Below, piece after piece: positions 23,601-34,900 of a stretch of 64,000 bases of DNA. Both the position numbers and the translations under genes were made by a program. Every line of letters starts with the position of its first letter. Within the stretch, counting starts at the first letter, position 1. The notes under the pieces are model-generated. The model did no database searches. It was not told the origin of the DNA and saw only the letters and a program-made list of their open reading frames with translations. The DNA comes from Edaphochlamys debaryana (lineage: Eukaryota; Chlorophyta; Chlorophyceae; Chlamydomonadales): contig JAEHOE010000009.1 of the NCBI GenBank assembly GCA_016858145.1, positions 1,488,001 through 1,552,000 on the forward strand. Reading direction: 5' to 3'.

Positions 23601-26600
23601 CTCGTTCGTTCGGGCTATTCGGGCGACCACCACCGCTTGCACCAGCTGAGGCTCTGAGGCTGTACTGCGCGCCGATAGAGCTCGCTGGAATTGCAAGTTG
23701 CGGTTGCAACAAGAAAGGCTGCACGCAGCGCCGCCGGGCTGAACCATGCGTTGCACACGTTGCCCCCGCACACAGCCCCACGCACGCGGGTTTTCAAGAC
23801 ACATCACCCTCCCTATCATGCATGTTGTCTGCTGCATTTCGCTAGCCAGCGGTTAGGTAGCTAGCTTCAATAATCGACGGGGCATGGCCAGGCAGAAGTT
23901 AGCTCCCATAATTCCGGCTTCTCAGCTGCAACGTCCCGGCCCACGCCTGCCTTCTTCCGTGCGTCCAATAATACCCAGTACCTCGACCAACTCGTCAGCT
24001 TTTAATTTGACGGGTCATGGAGCACCCATTCCGGCCTGGCAGCTGCAAGGGCACGGCGCGTGCTGCAAACATGCATTTATGATCCGCCTCATCAGTTTAC
24101 GTAATAAGATTAATAAGCACGCATGGAACCGATTCACGCCTCTCCAGCCCACGCATGCAACTTGAGACAACGCACATCAATAATGGCTTGCCTCTATCCA
24201 CCTCTGCATCCTTTCTCCTTGCAACCACTTAATTGCCTCACGCGCGCACACTCAGCGAGTTTCTTGCTAATAATTAATTAATCTGAGGCAAGGAAGCATG
24301 CACAAGCGAGCGAGCATCTGCTGAGTGTCCCCTGCCGGCGGCTGGCACCCTGCTGGCTACTGGAATCTGCCAGCACACCGCACGTATCCATGCTCCTCCC
24401 TTGCCCTCCCCCGCCCCGCCCCGCAGCTTGGTGGATCCATGATGGCAAAGTGGTATCGCTCTATCCGAGTCGCCGTCACACCGGACAGCGATGAGGCGCT
24501 GGGCGCCTGGCTGGAGCGACACGGCCTCCCGGTGCGTGCATTTATTTGCTAGGCAGCTAGCGCGGGGAAATGCATGCGGTGCATGCATGCATAGCTAGCG
24601 GGCAGAGGGTGCATGCATGCATGAACCCTTGTGGGCGAGCCCAACTAGGCAGCGCAACCTGGGCTAGCTCGCTTAATTAGCTTGTGTTTCTTGGCTCTGC
24701 TGTTATGCATGCTTCGCGCTAGCTTGTGATGTGCAACTTGTCCGCATGCTGTTGAGTGTCCCCTAGCTGCGCAATACGCAGCAGTCCGCCGGGTCGGTGA
24801 TGAGCGAGCAAAGTCGCGAGGCGCAGCAGCAGCAGCAGCAAGGACGTGTGATACATGCGCGACATCTCAAACGAGTCCTCGTTATCGCCAATCGATGTGT
24901 GCGGCTTTCCTAGTCCGCAAAACCACCTTCCTTTAGCGCTCGCTAGCTAACTGCTCTTTTGCTGCTTGCTGCCCTTCTGCCCTTCAGGTGATGAAGGGCA
25001 AGCCGCGCGCTAGCAAGCCGCGCCGCCGCGGCGGGGCTGCAGGGGCGGTCTCTGCCGCCACGACCATCCTTCCCGGCGGCTCTCCCACCCGCGGTGCACG
25101 CGGCAGCGGCGGCGAGGGTCCTCCCGCCGCTCGGCGGCAGGGCGGTGGCCGCCGGCGTGCAGCAGAAACGGACTCTGCTGCTGAGACCGAGGAGAGCTCT
25201 GAGGACGAGCCCCAAGCAGCCGGACCTCCGCACAGGCGGACACAGCCGGCCAAGATTGCTGCAACCGAGCGCGGCAGGGGTCGCGGGCGGGGCCGGCGTG
25301 CCCCCTCTGCTGACGGCAGCGGGAGTGGCAGCGGACGAGGCACGACCGGGCCCTCTCAGTCGCCGCCGCCGCGTGCGCTCCCGCCCACGCCCGGCCGCGG
25401 CGGGGGCCGAGGCACCGCTGCTGGCGGCAAGTCGGCCCTGCCGCCGCTGCCGCCATCCTCAGAAGCTGCCCAGAAGCACGCCGCCGGCGCCTCAACGTCC
25501 GCCGCCGCGGCGGCGGCAGCGGCTGAAGCCAGCGGAGGAGCGGCCTCGCTTGCCTCGGCGGCGGCAGGCGGCGGCAGGCAGCCGGGTGCACTGCTCCTCG
25601 ACGGCCTGGCGGCGCCGTCGCGACGCCCGTCGGAGCCGTTCCCCGAGACGGCGGGAGCTGCAGCGGGCCCCGGCGGCGGCACCGTCTCCGCCGGCCTTCA
25701 CTCCTCTCGCTCCGCGCCTCCGCTGCCGCCGCCGACGTGGTCTGGCGCTGGCGGCGCCAGGCTCACCGCCGCCCTAGCGGCTGCGCTCGGCGGCGGCGGC
25801 AACCCAGCGGCGGGCGGCCTGCCACCGCCGCCAGCCCACGGCCAACAGCTGACCCAGCAGCAGCGGCAGCTCTTGCAGCAGGCCGGGCTTGCGGGGTCCG
25901 GCCGCGTTGGCGGCGGTGGGCCCAGCACTGCTGCGGACGGAGCAGAGCTCGACTCTGCGTGGCCGGAGCATGCACAGGTGCATAACCAGCACCAGCAGAT
26001 GCTAATCCAGCTGAGGCAGCGGAGCCTTCTGGCCTCGCTGCAGCCGACTAGCGCCGCCGTCGGCAGCGGCGGCAGCGGCCCCGACGCTGCCGATCTGTCG
26101 AACCGGTTCGAAGCGCGCATGCAGTGCATGCGGCAGCTGCTGAGGGCGGACAGCAGCGACCAAACCGGCGGGCAGCAGGTCTCCGGCGGCGCGGCGGCGG
26201 CGGCGGCAGGAGCGGCGGCGTCAGCGGCAGGGCCGCGGTTGTCGCGGTCGCGGTCTGGTAGCGCCGACATGCTCACCGATACGGAGGCAGCAGGCGGCAG
26301 CGGGGGGCCGCCCGCCGGCGGCGGAGCTGGGGCGGCGGCGGCGGGTTTCCCGGCCGTCGCCCGCTCTGACGGCCCTGCCGCCGGCGGGGGCGCTCGCCTG
26401 TCCGCCGCCAGCGCCGCCGCTCTCTACGCCGCGGCCGGCGATAGCGGCGGCGGCGGCAGCAGCTCTGTCGTCGCTGACGGCCCCAGCGGCTACTACACTG
26501 GCCCAAGAGGAGGCACCGGCGGAGGCGCAGGCGCAGGCGCAGGCGACGGCACTCCTCCTGCATTCGCTGAAATCCTGCGTCATGTCCGCGGCGCGCAAGT

Positions 26601-27537
26601 CGGCGGCGGCGTGGCGGCGGCGGTTGACGCCCTGCGTGGGTACGGGCGCGCGCTCTACGCTGTTGGCAGCGGTGCCGCCGACGGTGACACTAGCTACAGC
26701 GGCATAGACGCCTCGTACTATGCAGCCCTCGCATCGGCCGGTGGTGCAGGCAGCGGCAGTGGTGCGTATGGAGACCGCCGCGGCAGCGGCGGCGCTGCTG
26801 CGTACGGCGCCGATGCGTCGTACTACGCCGCTACCAGGGCCGCCGCCGCTAGCGGCGGCGGCAGCGGCGCTGGCTCTGGCGCGGCGGCCTTCCAGCTTCC
26901 CGCGAACGTCGCCGCCATGTACGGCGATCATGCCGGCGGCGGCCTGGGCTACGCGCTGGGGGAGCAGTACTATGCCGTACGCCGAGTCAGCGCGGGCGCG
27001 CCACAGGCTGAGGAGTACTACGCTGCCCGGCGGCTCAGTGCTGACGTCAGCGGGGCCGTGGGCCCCTATGCGGGGCAGCGGGGTGAAGCTGGCGGTGGCA
27101 TGGACTATGCCCCTGACGGAGACGGGTACTACCAAGGTGGCGCAGGCGGCAGTGGCGCCGCCGGAGGCGGTGCCGGCGCCGGCGCCGGCTATGGCCAGTA
27201 CGGTTACTCGCAAGGGCCGTTTCAGCAGCTGGCGGCTCCGCCGCGTTCGGCAATGCCACCCCCCGCTCCAATTCAGGCGCCGGCCTCACACCAGCAGCAG
27301 CAGCAGCTGGGTGGGATGCAGCGGCTCTCGCTGCAGCTGGAGGGCTTGGGCGGTTGGCCGAGAGTGGACTCGGGCGGGATCGTGGGAGGCGGCGAGGGCG
27401 GGAGAGTGGGCGGAGGAGGCGAGGCAGGCGCTGGAGGCCCGGGGCAAGGCGCGAGGGCCGGCCAGCAGGCGGCGTCGTACACGTCGTGGTACGGTGAGGA
27501 GATCGAGATGGCGCCGGCAGATGAGGATGATTTTTGA
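20601..27537 (+). CDS. VARL / SAND-like domain protein (RegA/RLS-related putative transcription regulator)
   Basis: Exons 20,601-20,661, 21,916-23,294, 24,427-24,531 and 24,988-27,537 join in phase to about 1,364 residues. The SAND-like core spans three exons: GRYVMGLPCILYQGEYITRS-RFEK (residues ~457-480), then LGGSMMAKWYRSIRVAV and ALGAWLERHGLP (481-515), then the basic VMKGKPRASKPRRRG. The C-I-x-Y-x-G-E-x-I-T-x-x-x-F-E and K-W-x-R-S-I-R pattern is the DNA-binding core of SAND domains. Volvocine VARL proteins (RegA of Volvox, RLS1 of Chlamydomonas) share this domain, and RegA represses growth of somatic cells. Everything outside the domain is low complexity: acidic Ser/Glu at the N-terminus, then Ala/Gly/Ser, then about 830 residues of Gly/Ala/Ser/Pro with Tyr-Tyr motifs. 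The start is the first in-frame ATG but may not be the true one. The paralogue within the family cannot be named. Intron placement in the core is seen; function is inferred from the family. Confidence 0.82.
21228..21238 (+). promoter_or_regulatory. TATA-like element inside intron 1 of the VARL-type gene
   Basis: CTATATATAGC is a strong TATA-box match. About 100 bases downstream lies an exact second copy of the 16-base string CTCACAGCGGCAGACC (21,331-21,346) that also follows the weaker TATA-like word upstream of exon 1. This could mark an alternative promoter that transcribes exons 2-4. Confidence 0.3.
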
Positions 27538-30053
27538 AGTTCGATGGTCGGCGCCCTGTCTGGGGGCACTGGCCAGTAGCCAGAAGTAAGTGCCAAAAAA
27601 TAAGCTAGCAAGAGAGAGAATGTGCTGCGTGAGAGATGCATGACAGGGTTTCATGATGATTCTACCCCGTGAGACTCGGCTTGGGCTGGTGTCTTGCTCA
27701 AGCGCTTTGATGTCGGGTTTGTGTCGGCGGCGGGATCAATTCTGTCTCGTCGCAGCTTGCAGCGCCGACCGTTTTGCTCCGAGATGTTCCTGCTTCTCTG
27801 TGCCAGCGATGCTGACGACGGAAATCCATGATTGTGTGACGGGAAGGACGGTGGCTGCTTTGATACATGCTGAACTCGTGCGATGACTTAAGGTATGGCC
27901 CCGGGCCGATCTGCTCTTGCTACGGACCGACAGACGGCAGGGGCCTTCTGGGTGGGTGGGCACCTGGTCAGGCAAGGACTGGTGCGCTTTGGCTGGGATA
28001 AGGACTGGGTTGCCGTTATGTGCGCTAGCAAGCTCGGAGCGACAGGCTTGTGTCTTCAGGTGCCACGCTCGCGTGCCCGCGATGCCATGGGAGTCGAAGC
28101 TAGCGAGCAAGGAGCTCAGTTCAATTGACGCTGGCTGCTCCTTAGCAGCCCGCGGCTAGCATGGCCGCGCGCACGTACATACGTGCGCGGGCTAAGTGCG
28201 AAAGGGCCAGGAGTCCTGGTCCAGGACCGTTCATCAATGCGTGACACGCCCTGCCGGAACCTCCGGACCTCAATCTGGTCTGAACTGGTCTGGTTTTGGA
28301 GTTGTGCTCTCGATGCGCGGATGCGGCTACCTGTCCGGGCGGGGCAGTAATTACCTTGTTCGTTGAGGGATTCTTACGCCATGTCTTTTGGGGTGTCATA
28401 CATGGGCCGGAAGGGGCCTGCACTCGTCCATGTCGGACTTTCCGCAGTTCCCCGCAACGGCCTAATATGCAGCAAGTGGTGGGCGGCGGGATGAACGACA
28501 AGCAAGGGTAGCGGCTCAGATCTGAGGTGCAGAGGAGTCGTGGCTGGGGGGAACAGGAGGATTCGGGGTCATATCGGCGGGTAGCGAGGTGTGGGGGCGG
28601 AAAGGTAAAGCGGCGACGGACGGCGGTTGGCTTTTGGGGGGATAAAACGTACTTGCTTGCCGGCGTGCCGTGGAGGCCTGGCGGGGGAGGGGTAGCGGAT
28701 GTTTGGAGAAGTTTGGTGCGGGTTTGATGGGGCTAATTTGATAGGAGTGGGCATTCAGGACGCTGAAGCCCGGGGGCCAGAGCCTTGCTTGCAATGCAAA
28801 TGGTCGTCGTCACGGGGCCTATGCCCCTGGTACAGCCCCTTTCAAAGTTGGTGTGGTGGGTCAAACGGTGACAACGTTACCCATTCAAACCCTCCCCAAA
28901 GACTTGGTGTCGTGGTTTGGCGTACATTTCTGTCGGTCGTTTCGGTGCTGTGGTGTTTGCGGACATTCGAAGGCTTGCATTTGCAGGTCTGTCTGGTTTG
29001 CGTCTGGTGACGCGTGGTTGATGTGGCGTGCGTGCGTTCCGGGGCCTCCCTTCATGATAAGGCTTCGCATCCTGCACTTGGCAATGCTTACGCAACCCTG
29101 AAGCTTTTCTGTGACACCTGCCGTTGCCGCCGAGTGAATCACTCGTCGGCTCCGGTTCGTTCTCTTTGCTTGCTGCTTCGCTTCGCACAGTATTTGATAA
29201 GTTTGCCATTTCATCGCCTCCTGAGGCGTTGAGGCGTGAGGCGGTGCTGGCTGGCGCAAGGGGAATGGCACGCATGCACAGTGCCTCCCTGCATGCCGCT
29301 ACGCTTGATGGGGCGCACTTTCGAAGGCGTAGACGGCTCCTAGCGGGAGGCAGGATTGCTGACCATGGTTGACGAGCCATAGCACCGTGCGTGTCGCACC
29401 AAGGGAGCTCTAGGTGTTGGCACACGGGTCCGACCTGTAGGGGCTGACCCCTGTGTTGGACGCGGGCCGTGCAGGGTCGTGGGAAGTGGAAGATTGCAGG
29501 GGCAGGCTGTGGCAGCGGTGCCGGCTCGCTCGCCTGCAGAAAGATGTGGAAAGTTGTGGAAGGGAAGGTTACACATGTCACGGCAAAGTAGTAGAACCGA
29601 TATGTAGGGGCGGCCCCACGGGGCGGCCCTGGCGGCGAGGGGCGGTTGTGTAAGTTGCGGCGATGCCTTTCGTTGTCGAACTGGACTCTGTGCAGCTTAA
29701 GTTGAAGGCAGTCCACCCAGCGCTTGGGGGATGTCCCCGCGACAAGCCGACAACAAACACATGAAGCCCTACTCCCTGCCCGCATGCCGCTGGACCCAGG
29801 GTGGCACGTGGCTGGGCCTACTAGCCTACCGGTACTAGGCCAGTCCCCTAGTCAGCTGCCAGCTGACCAATGGGTAGAGGATACCATTGCTCAACAGGAC
29901 GCTTCTGCCTCTGCAGCGAACCCCAACGTGCCAAGTCGCAACGCAACCCTTGCCTGGGCTGCACATGGCCAGCAGGGGTGCAGGCGGCAGGGCCATGGTC
30001 CGCTGCTGGGTCATGCCTCATGGACACAGGCGCCCATTGACTGGCCCACGAGC

Positions 30054-30139
30054 CCTTCGACGCTTTCTCCCCTTCGACGCTTCCTCCCCTTCGAAGCTTT
30101 CTCCCCTTCGACGCTTCGTCCCCTTCGACGCTTTCTCGA
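30054..30139. repeat. 17-bp minisatellite, five copies
   Basis: Units of CCTTCGACGCTTTCTCC with one- or two-base changes. The array includes a HindIII-like AAGCTT variant in the third unit. Confidence 0.9.
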
Positions 30140-31556
30140 CGCCCCCGTGTCGAACGGCTTGTACGGCGGTGCCCGGTTATTGGAAACTCGGGCACTAGCA
30201 GCTGGCTCGTGCTGTATCCAACGGCGCTCCATCCCAAACACGGTAGCACGCTGACAGCTTGCGCGCGTACCAGCCGGCGTGGGCGGGCGCGTAAGGTATG
30301 AAGTCTGACTAATGGGGCTGGGGACGGCGGGCTCCGCCGATGACCGGTAGGTTCTGGCGAGCACACCCCATCCTGCCCCCGACAAGGCGCGCGCCAGGTG
30401 CTGCTGGAAGTTCCCCCATGAACGAACCGCTGTCCGCTTACCGAACGTCTACATGCCCGCTGCCATGCTGCTGCCAGATCTGGGGCATGAACCCGGAGAC
30501 TTGCCCCCAACGTGACCCCTCCCCCGTACCGTGCCCTGTACCGTCAGCCACCAGCGCTTAGGAAGTAAATTCAGCCCCTCCTCTTAGCGACTCTTGCGTG
30601 ACCTGCGCTTATGGTTGCGCATCTACCGTCTTACATTGGCCTCAGCGCCTTCAGGAGGCACGGATGCCAGACACACGCCCCACACATACAGCAACGCGCC
30701 CGCTAAGTGTCGCACATGGCACTTGCACAGCACACACATGCCATCAACATGGCCCCTCGCGTGCCTCAGGACAAGTATCGGCCATAGTGGCACCCTTGTC
30801 TAGTCACCCATCAGTGTTGTATAGAAGAGCGAGTGGTCCACGGAGCGAGTGGCTAGGATCGTCCAGAGACGCCTACAGAACAGATACAGGTACAACCTTG
30901 CCTGCCCTAGCCCCGCCGCTTCAAGAGCAGCGCAATGGGCTCCTCCTCCTCCTCCTCCTCCTTGCGCTTGCGCATGTAGACTGCGCTGCGGCTCGTGCCC
31001 GGACCCAGGGCGCGCTTCTTGCCCAGCGGCGCCCCGCCCTTGTGACCCACGGCGAGAGCGCACTCCCGCCGATTGCACCAAGGGCAGCCGACTGTCCATG
31101 CAGGTCCGCCCATGGCCTCTGCAGAGCCCCTTCCCCCCACACACACATAGGGCTGGATGGGTGGGGCTTCGAACTCGGGCCTCGGTTCCGTACCTACGGC
31201 CGGCCAGCTAGTCACCGCGCCTGAGGCTCTCCGGCTCATGCGAGCAGCCCTTCACACATAGGGCTGCTGCTGCAGCCCCGCGTGCAGCTCATCACAGGGC
31301 ATGCGGCCGTCGCCCAACTCCCTTCTGCTTCCTGGACAGCCCAGAGCTCCGCAGCTCCGCTCCGACGGCTAGGGCAGTGCGGCGTACTCCCCGCGGGACC
31401 ACGCACACAAGAGCTCCGCTGCTGCGCCCAGCTCAGGCTGTGCACTGCGGACTGCCCGCGGGGCCACCGGCGTGCCGACCCGCCCGGCCCCCCACCGCCG
31501 GCGCCTGGACGGGGCCGCGGGGGCGGCTTGCGCCCGCGCCTCCGCTGCCAGGGAGC

Positions 31557-31621
31557 CGCAGCGGCAGCGCAGCGGCAGCGCAGCGGCAGCCCAGCGGCAG
31601 CGCAGCGGCAGCGCAGCGGCT
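31557..31621. repeat. Short tandem array of CAGCGGCAGCG-type units
   Basis: Units of 12 bp (CAGCGGCAGCGC), slightly degenerate, about 5.5 copies. No gene is associated. Confidence 0.85.
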
Positions 31622-31939
31622 CTGGGTCCATCCGTTTGTTTGACGCCAGAGGGTCCGGCGGCCAGCCAGCTTTGAGGACTCAAGTAAGCCACTGCTGACG
31701 CCATGATAGCAGACCGGCGCAGCCCGCCTTGCCGTCAGTTGTTGGCACGCAGTGCCGCCACGGCGCGATGCGCGGCGAGCCCTTGTGAGGTGCCGTGGCT
31801 GTGCCCGCGGCTGTGCGCTCGCCCGCCTCCGTCTGCACTTCTCCCCGCATCACCCACTGCAACGCGCTCGTTGCTCCACCATATCATCCTTGCAGCTGCC
31901 TTCCTGCCAACAGCAGCTAGCCTCGGCCTGCGAGGCCGG

Positions 31940-34900
31940 CTACATGATGCAGCATCCGCCCTGCTTGTTGTTGGGGTCGATCACCGGAGCCTGCGGAGGG
32001 AGGGACGGAGGATGGAACAGTTTGAGTGGCTCAGGCCGGGCGGAGTTTGCCGAGGGAGCGTTTAAACCAGCCCGCACCTCAGAAGCGAGCCAGCCGTCCA
32101 AGTACACGCCTCGGCGTGTTTGCCACGTGCGCCTGGTTGCCTGAATCCAACTGGTGTGGTCTCCCTCACCCTCCACTCCTACCCTACCCGCGGTCCTGCC
32201 TTTCCCGCCCAGCGACCGAGCGCCTCCACCCTCTTCTGCACTAGGCTCCAACTCCAAGTCCCCTTCCTTCCGCCCACCTCCGTCTCCCCCCTTCCCCCAC
32301 CGCCTTCTACCCCGCTCCCTCCCTCCCTCCGTCCATTCCCCAAGACCCCAATTCAACCGGTGCTCTTTCCACGCACGCGGTTCCACGCTTCTTCCCGCCT
32401 GCCTGGCTCGTTACTCAGATATAGTCAGCACACGGGCGCACCGCGGCTCACCATGTGCTCTTGCTTTCAAAGTCTGCTATGCTCGTTTCGGCGGCGCCCC
32501 TTGCGCGCACCGCCGCCCCTTACGCACCCAAGCTTTCATATTTTCTTACTTTCGCGCTCGCCTTAAACCCCGGCTCACCGGCGGGAAAGCGGGCGCGGGC
32601 TCAAAGGCGTCGGGCGAGACCTTGACTGCTGCCGAGGCCAGGGCGTCGGGCATCTCCTTGGGCAGCGGCTGGTAGGTCACCCCCAGGCGGTCCTTCTGGA
32701 CGGGCGCCAGGAGCGCAGCCACGGCCGCGCGCTGGGCCTGCGGGGGCGGGGGCGGGGGCGGAGCGGGAGGGCGGGGGCGAGGGGCAGCAAGGGGGTAAGA
32801 CGGGGGGCTTGCGAGGGGCCGGAAGGGGGCTGGGGGGGGGAGACCGGAAGGGATCCGTACACGTGAAGCCGTACAAAGCAACCGCTCCGAGCCCTTGGGC
32901 TGCCCTTGGCCCCAACGAACGGTAAGCCGATTGGGCATGCATTCACCCCCGTTGCGCCGGGCCCCGACCCACCGCCACGGCCGCCGCCCAGCTGGGAGGG
33001 TCGGAGCGGTCGAGGCGCTTGGAGGCGGCGTCCAGCAGGCGGTTGCACTCCTGGGGATGGGAAGGCAAGGGTGCCGGGCAGGTGGGGGGAAGGTGGAGGA
33101 AGATGGGGAAGGCGGGGCCGGGTAGGGGGACCAGGAGACGGCGCGAAGACGGTCAAAGCGACGCGGTGCGTGGAGCAATGGGCAATGGGTCTGGCTGGAC
33201 CACGACAGGCACGCCCCATCACCAAAACCCCACCCCGCCCCACCAGCGCACTCCACCATCCCAACCGTTCCCCAATTCCATGGCCCCAGGCCCCACCCCC
33301 CAGAATACGCACCCCACCATCACCCCAAGCCACCCCAGCCCACCTCTCCTTCGCTCGTTCAAGTATTCCACCCCAGCCCGCGACCCACCTCCAGGCAAGC
33401 CTCAACGTCCCCCAGCTCCATGGCCCGGTGCCGCTCCCCTGCCCCACCCAACCATCCCACCACCACCCCAACAAGCGTATAGTACCCCACACACACATAC
33501 ACGAGCAGCCGTCCACACACCTCCAGGCACGCCTCCGCGTCCCCCAGCTCCATGGCCCGGTGCCGCTCCTGCGCCAGGAGCAGGAAGCAGCGCCCGCGGT
33601 GCAGCGCCCCCGAGGTCCCCAGCAGCCGGGGCAGGCGGTCGGCGGCGGGCAGGCCGCTGGGGGCCGCGGCCGAGAGCTGCCGCGCCGCCTCCTCGGCCTC
33701 GGCCAGCAGCGTCACACAGCCTGGCGGTTGGCGGTTGGGAGGTTGGCGGAGGGGGTGGTTGGGTGGAGAGGGTGAGGGCGGGAACGGAAAGGTGGGGGCT
33801 GGTGAGGGGGCGGAGGGCTAGGGAATGTGGCACGGTGGTGGCGCGCAACCTAGCGCACCAGGCACTACAGTGGAGGGGGGATGGCCGGCCCGAGCAAAGC
33901 TACGAGACCCCACCTCGGCCATGGGCAAGGGGTGGAAGCCACACCCGCCGACGAGACCGAAGCGCTCTCCGCACCGTCGCGCGCGCGCCGCCACCCAGCC
34001 ACCTCCGCAGCCACGCCCTCCACCCACCCAGCCACCCGCAGCCACGCACGCACCTCCGTGCAGCGCCCGCTGGGTGCCCGCCGACATGCCCCGCGCCGCC
34101 GCCGCCGCCGCCGTCAGCGCCTGCGCCTCCGCCAGGCACAGCGCCCGCAGCGCCCGGGCAGAGGGCAGCAGCAGCTCCAGCGGCCTGCGGGGCGGGGCGG
34201 AGGGCAGCAGAGCACAGAGCGGAGGCGTTGGCGCACGTCGTGATGCTGCAGGGTCATGCTTTTCGAGCTCGATCGATAAGTCTAACCGGCAGTCACTGCA
34301 GCGTCAGAAGATGTGCCCAGGATGAGCAGGCCCGAGGGAGAGTCACCAGCTGCCATCCTGGCACAAGCGCTACTTCGGCGCTATCGCTGTGGCCCCGCCG
34401 CAATGCGCCCGTGTGGTACGGCACACGTACGGCCACACGCACCTGTCGATCCCCGCCATGATCCCCGCCAGCTCCGGCAGCATCTTGTCCGCCAGGAAGC
34501 CGTACACGCCAGCGGCGCGACGGAGCGCCGCCACCGCCGCCGTCAGCACCGCCTTGACCGCCGCGGCGGCGCCGTCGCCGTCGGCGGGCGCGGCCTCCGC
34601 CGCCGCCGCTGCCGTCGGGCTGCCGCCGCCGCCGTCAGGTCCGGCTGGCGGCGCAGTGGCGGCAGCGCCGGCGGCTGCAGCGGCGGCGGTCGCGGCGGCC
34701 TCGGCGACCCGGCCGTGGGCGGACTGGCGGAGGGCGGCTGCGTAGGCCGTGTAGACCTGCAAAGGGCACACAGCGGGGCGGAGGGCAGCACACACCGCAC
34801 GAGACGTGCGTTTTAGGGTGCAGGCCACTACGTGTGTTTAGGATGCGAAGGGTCGGCGCGTGATAAGTATTAGTGCAGTCGTGAGCAGACAGGCCGCGGG

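Larger units (their letters stand above)
27538..31939. other. Intergenic: 3' flanks of VARL-type gene and BRO1 gene; no gene recognised
   Basis: Several open frames occur on both strands (e.g. about 300 codons on minus at 28,877-29,785), but none shows family resemblance or a coherent exon series. The left part is probably 3' UTR of the VARL-type gene. Two small tandem arrays lie here (30,054-30,139 and 31,557-31,621). Confidence 0.4.

Noticed and set aside
28877..29785. 302-codon open frame on the minus strand
   Set aside because: No family resemblance, no splice partners and ordinary composition for antisense GC-rich sequence; not called as a gene.
33389..33437. Extra in-frame exon of BRO1
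   Set aside because: The available acceptor would splice it out of frame relative to exons 6 and 7.
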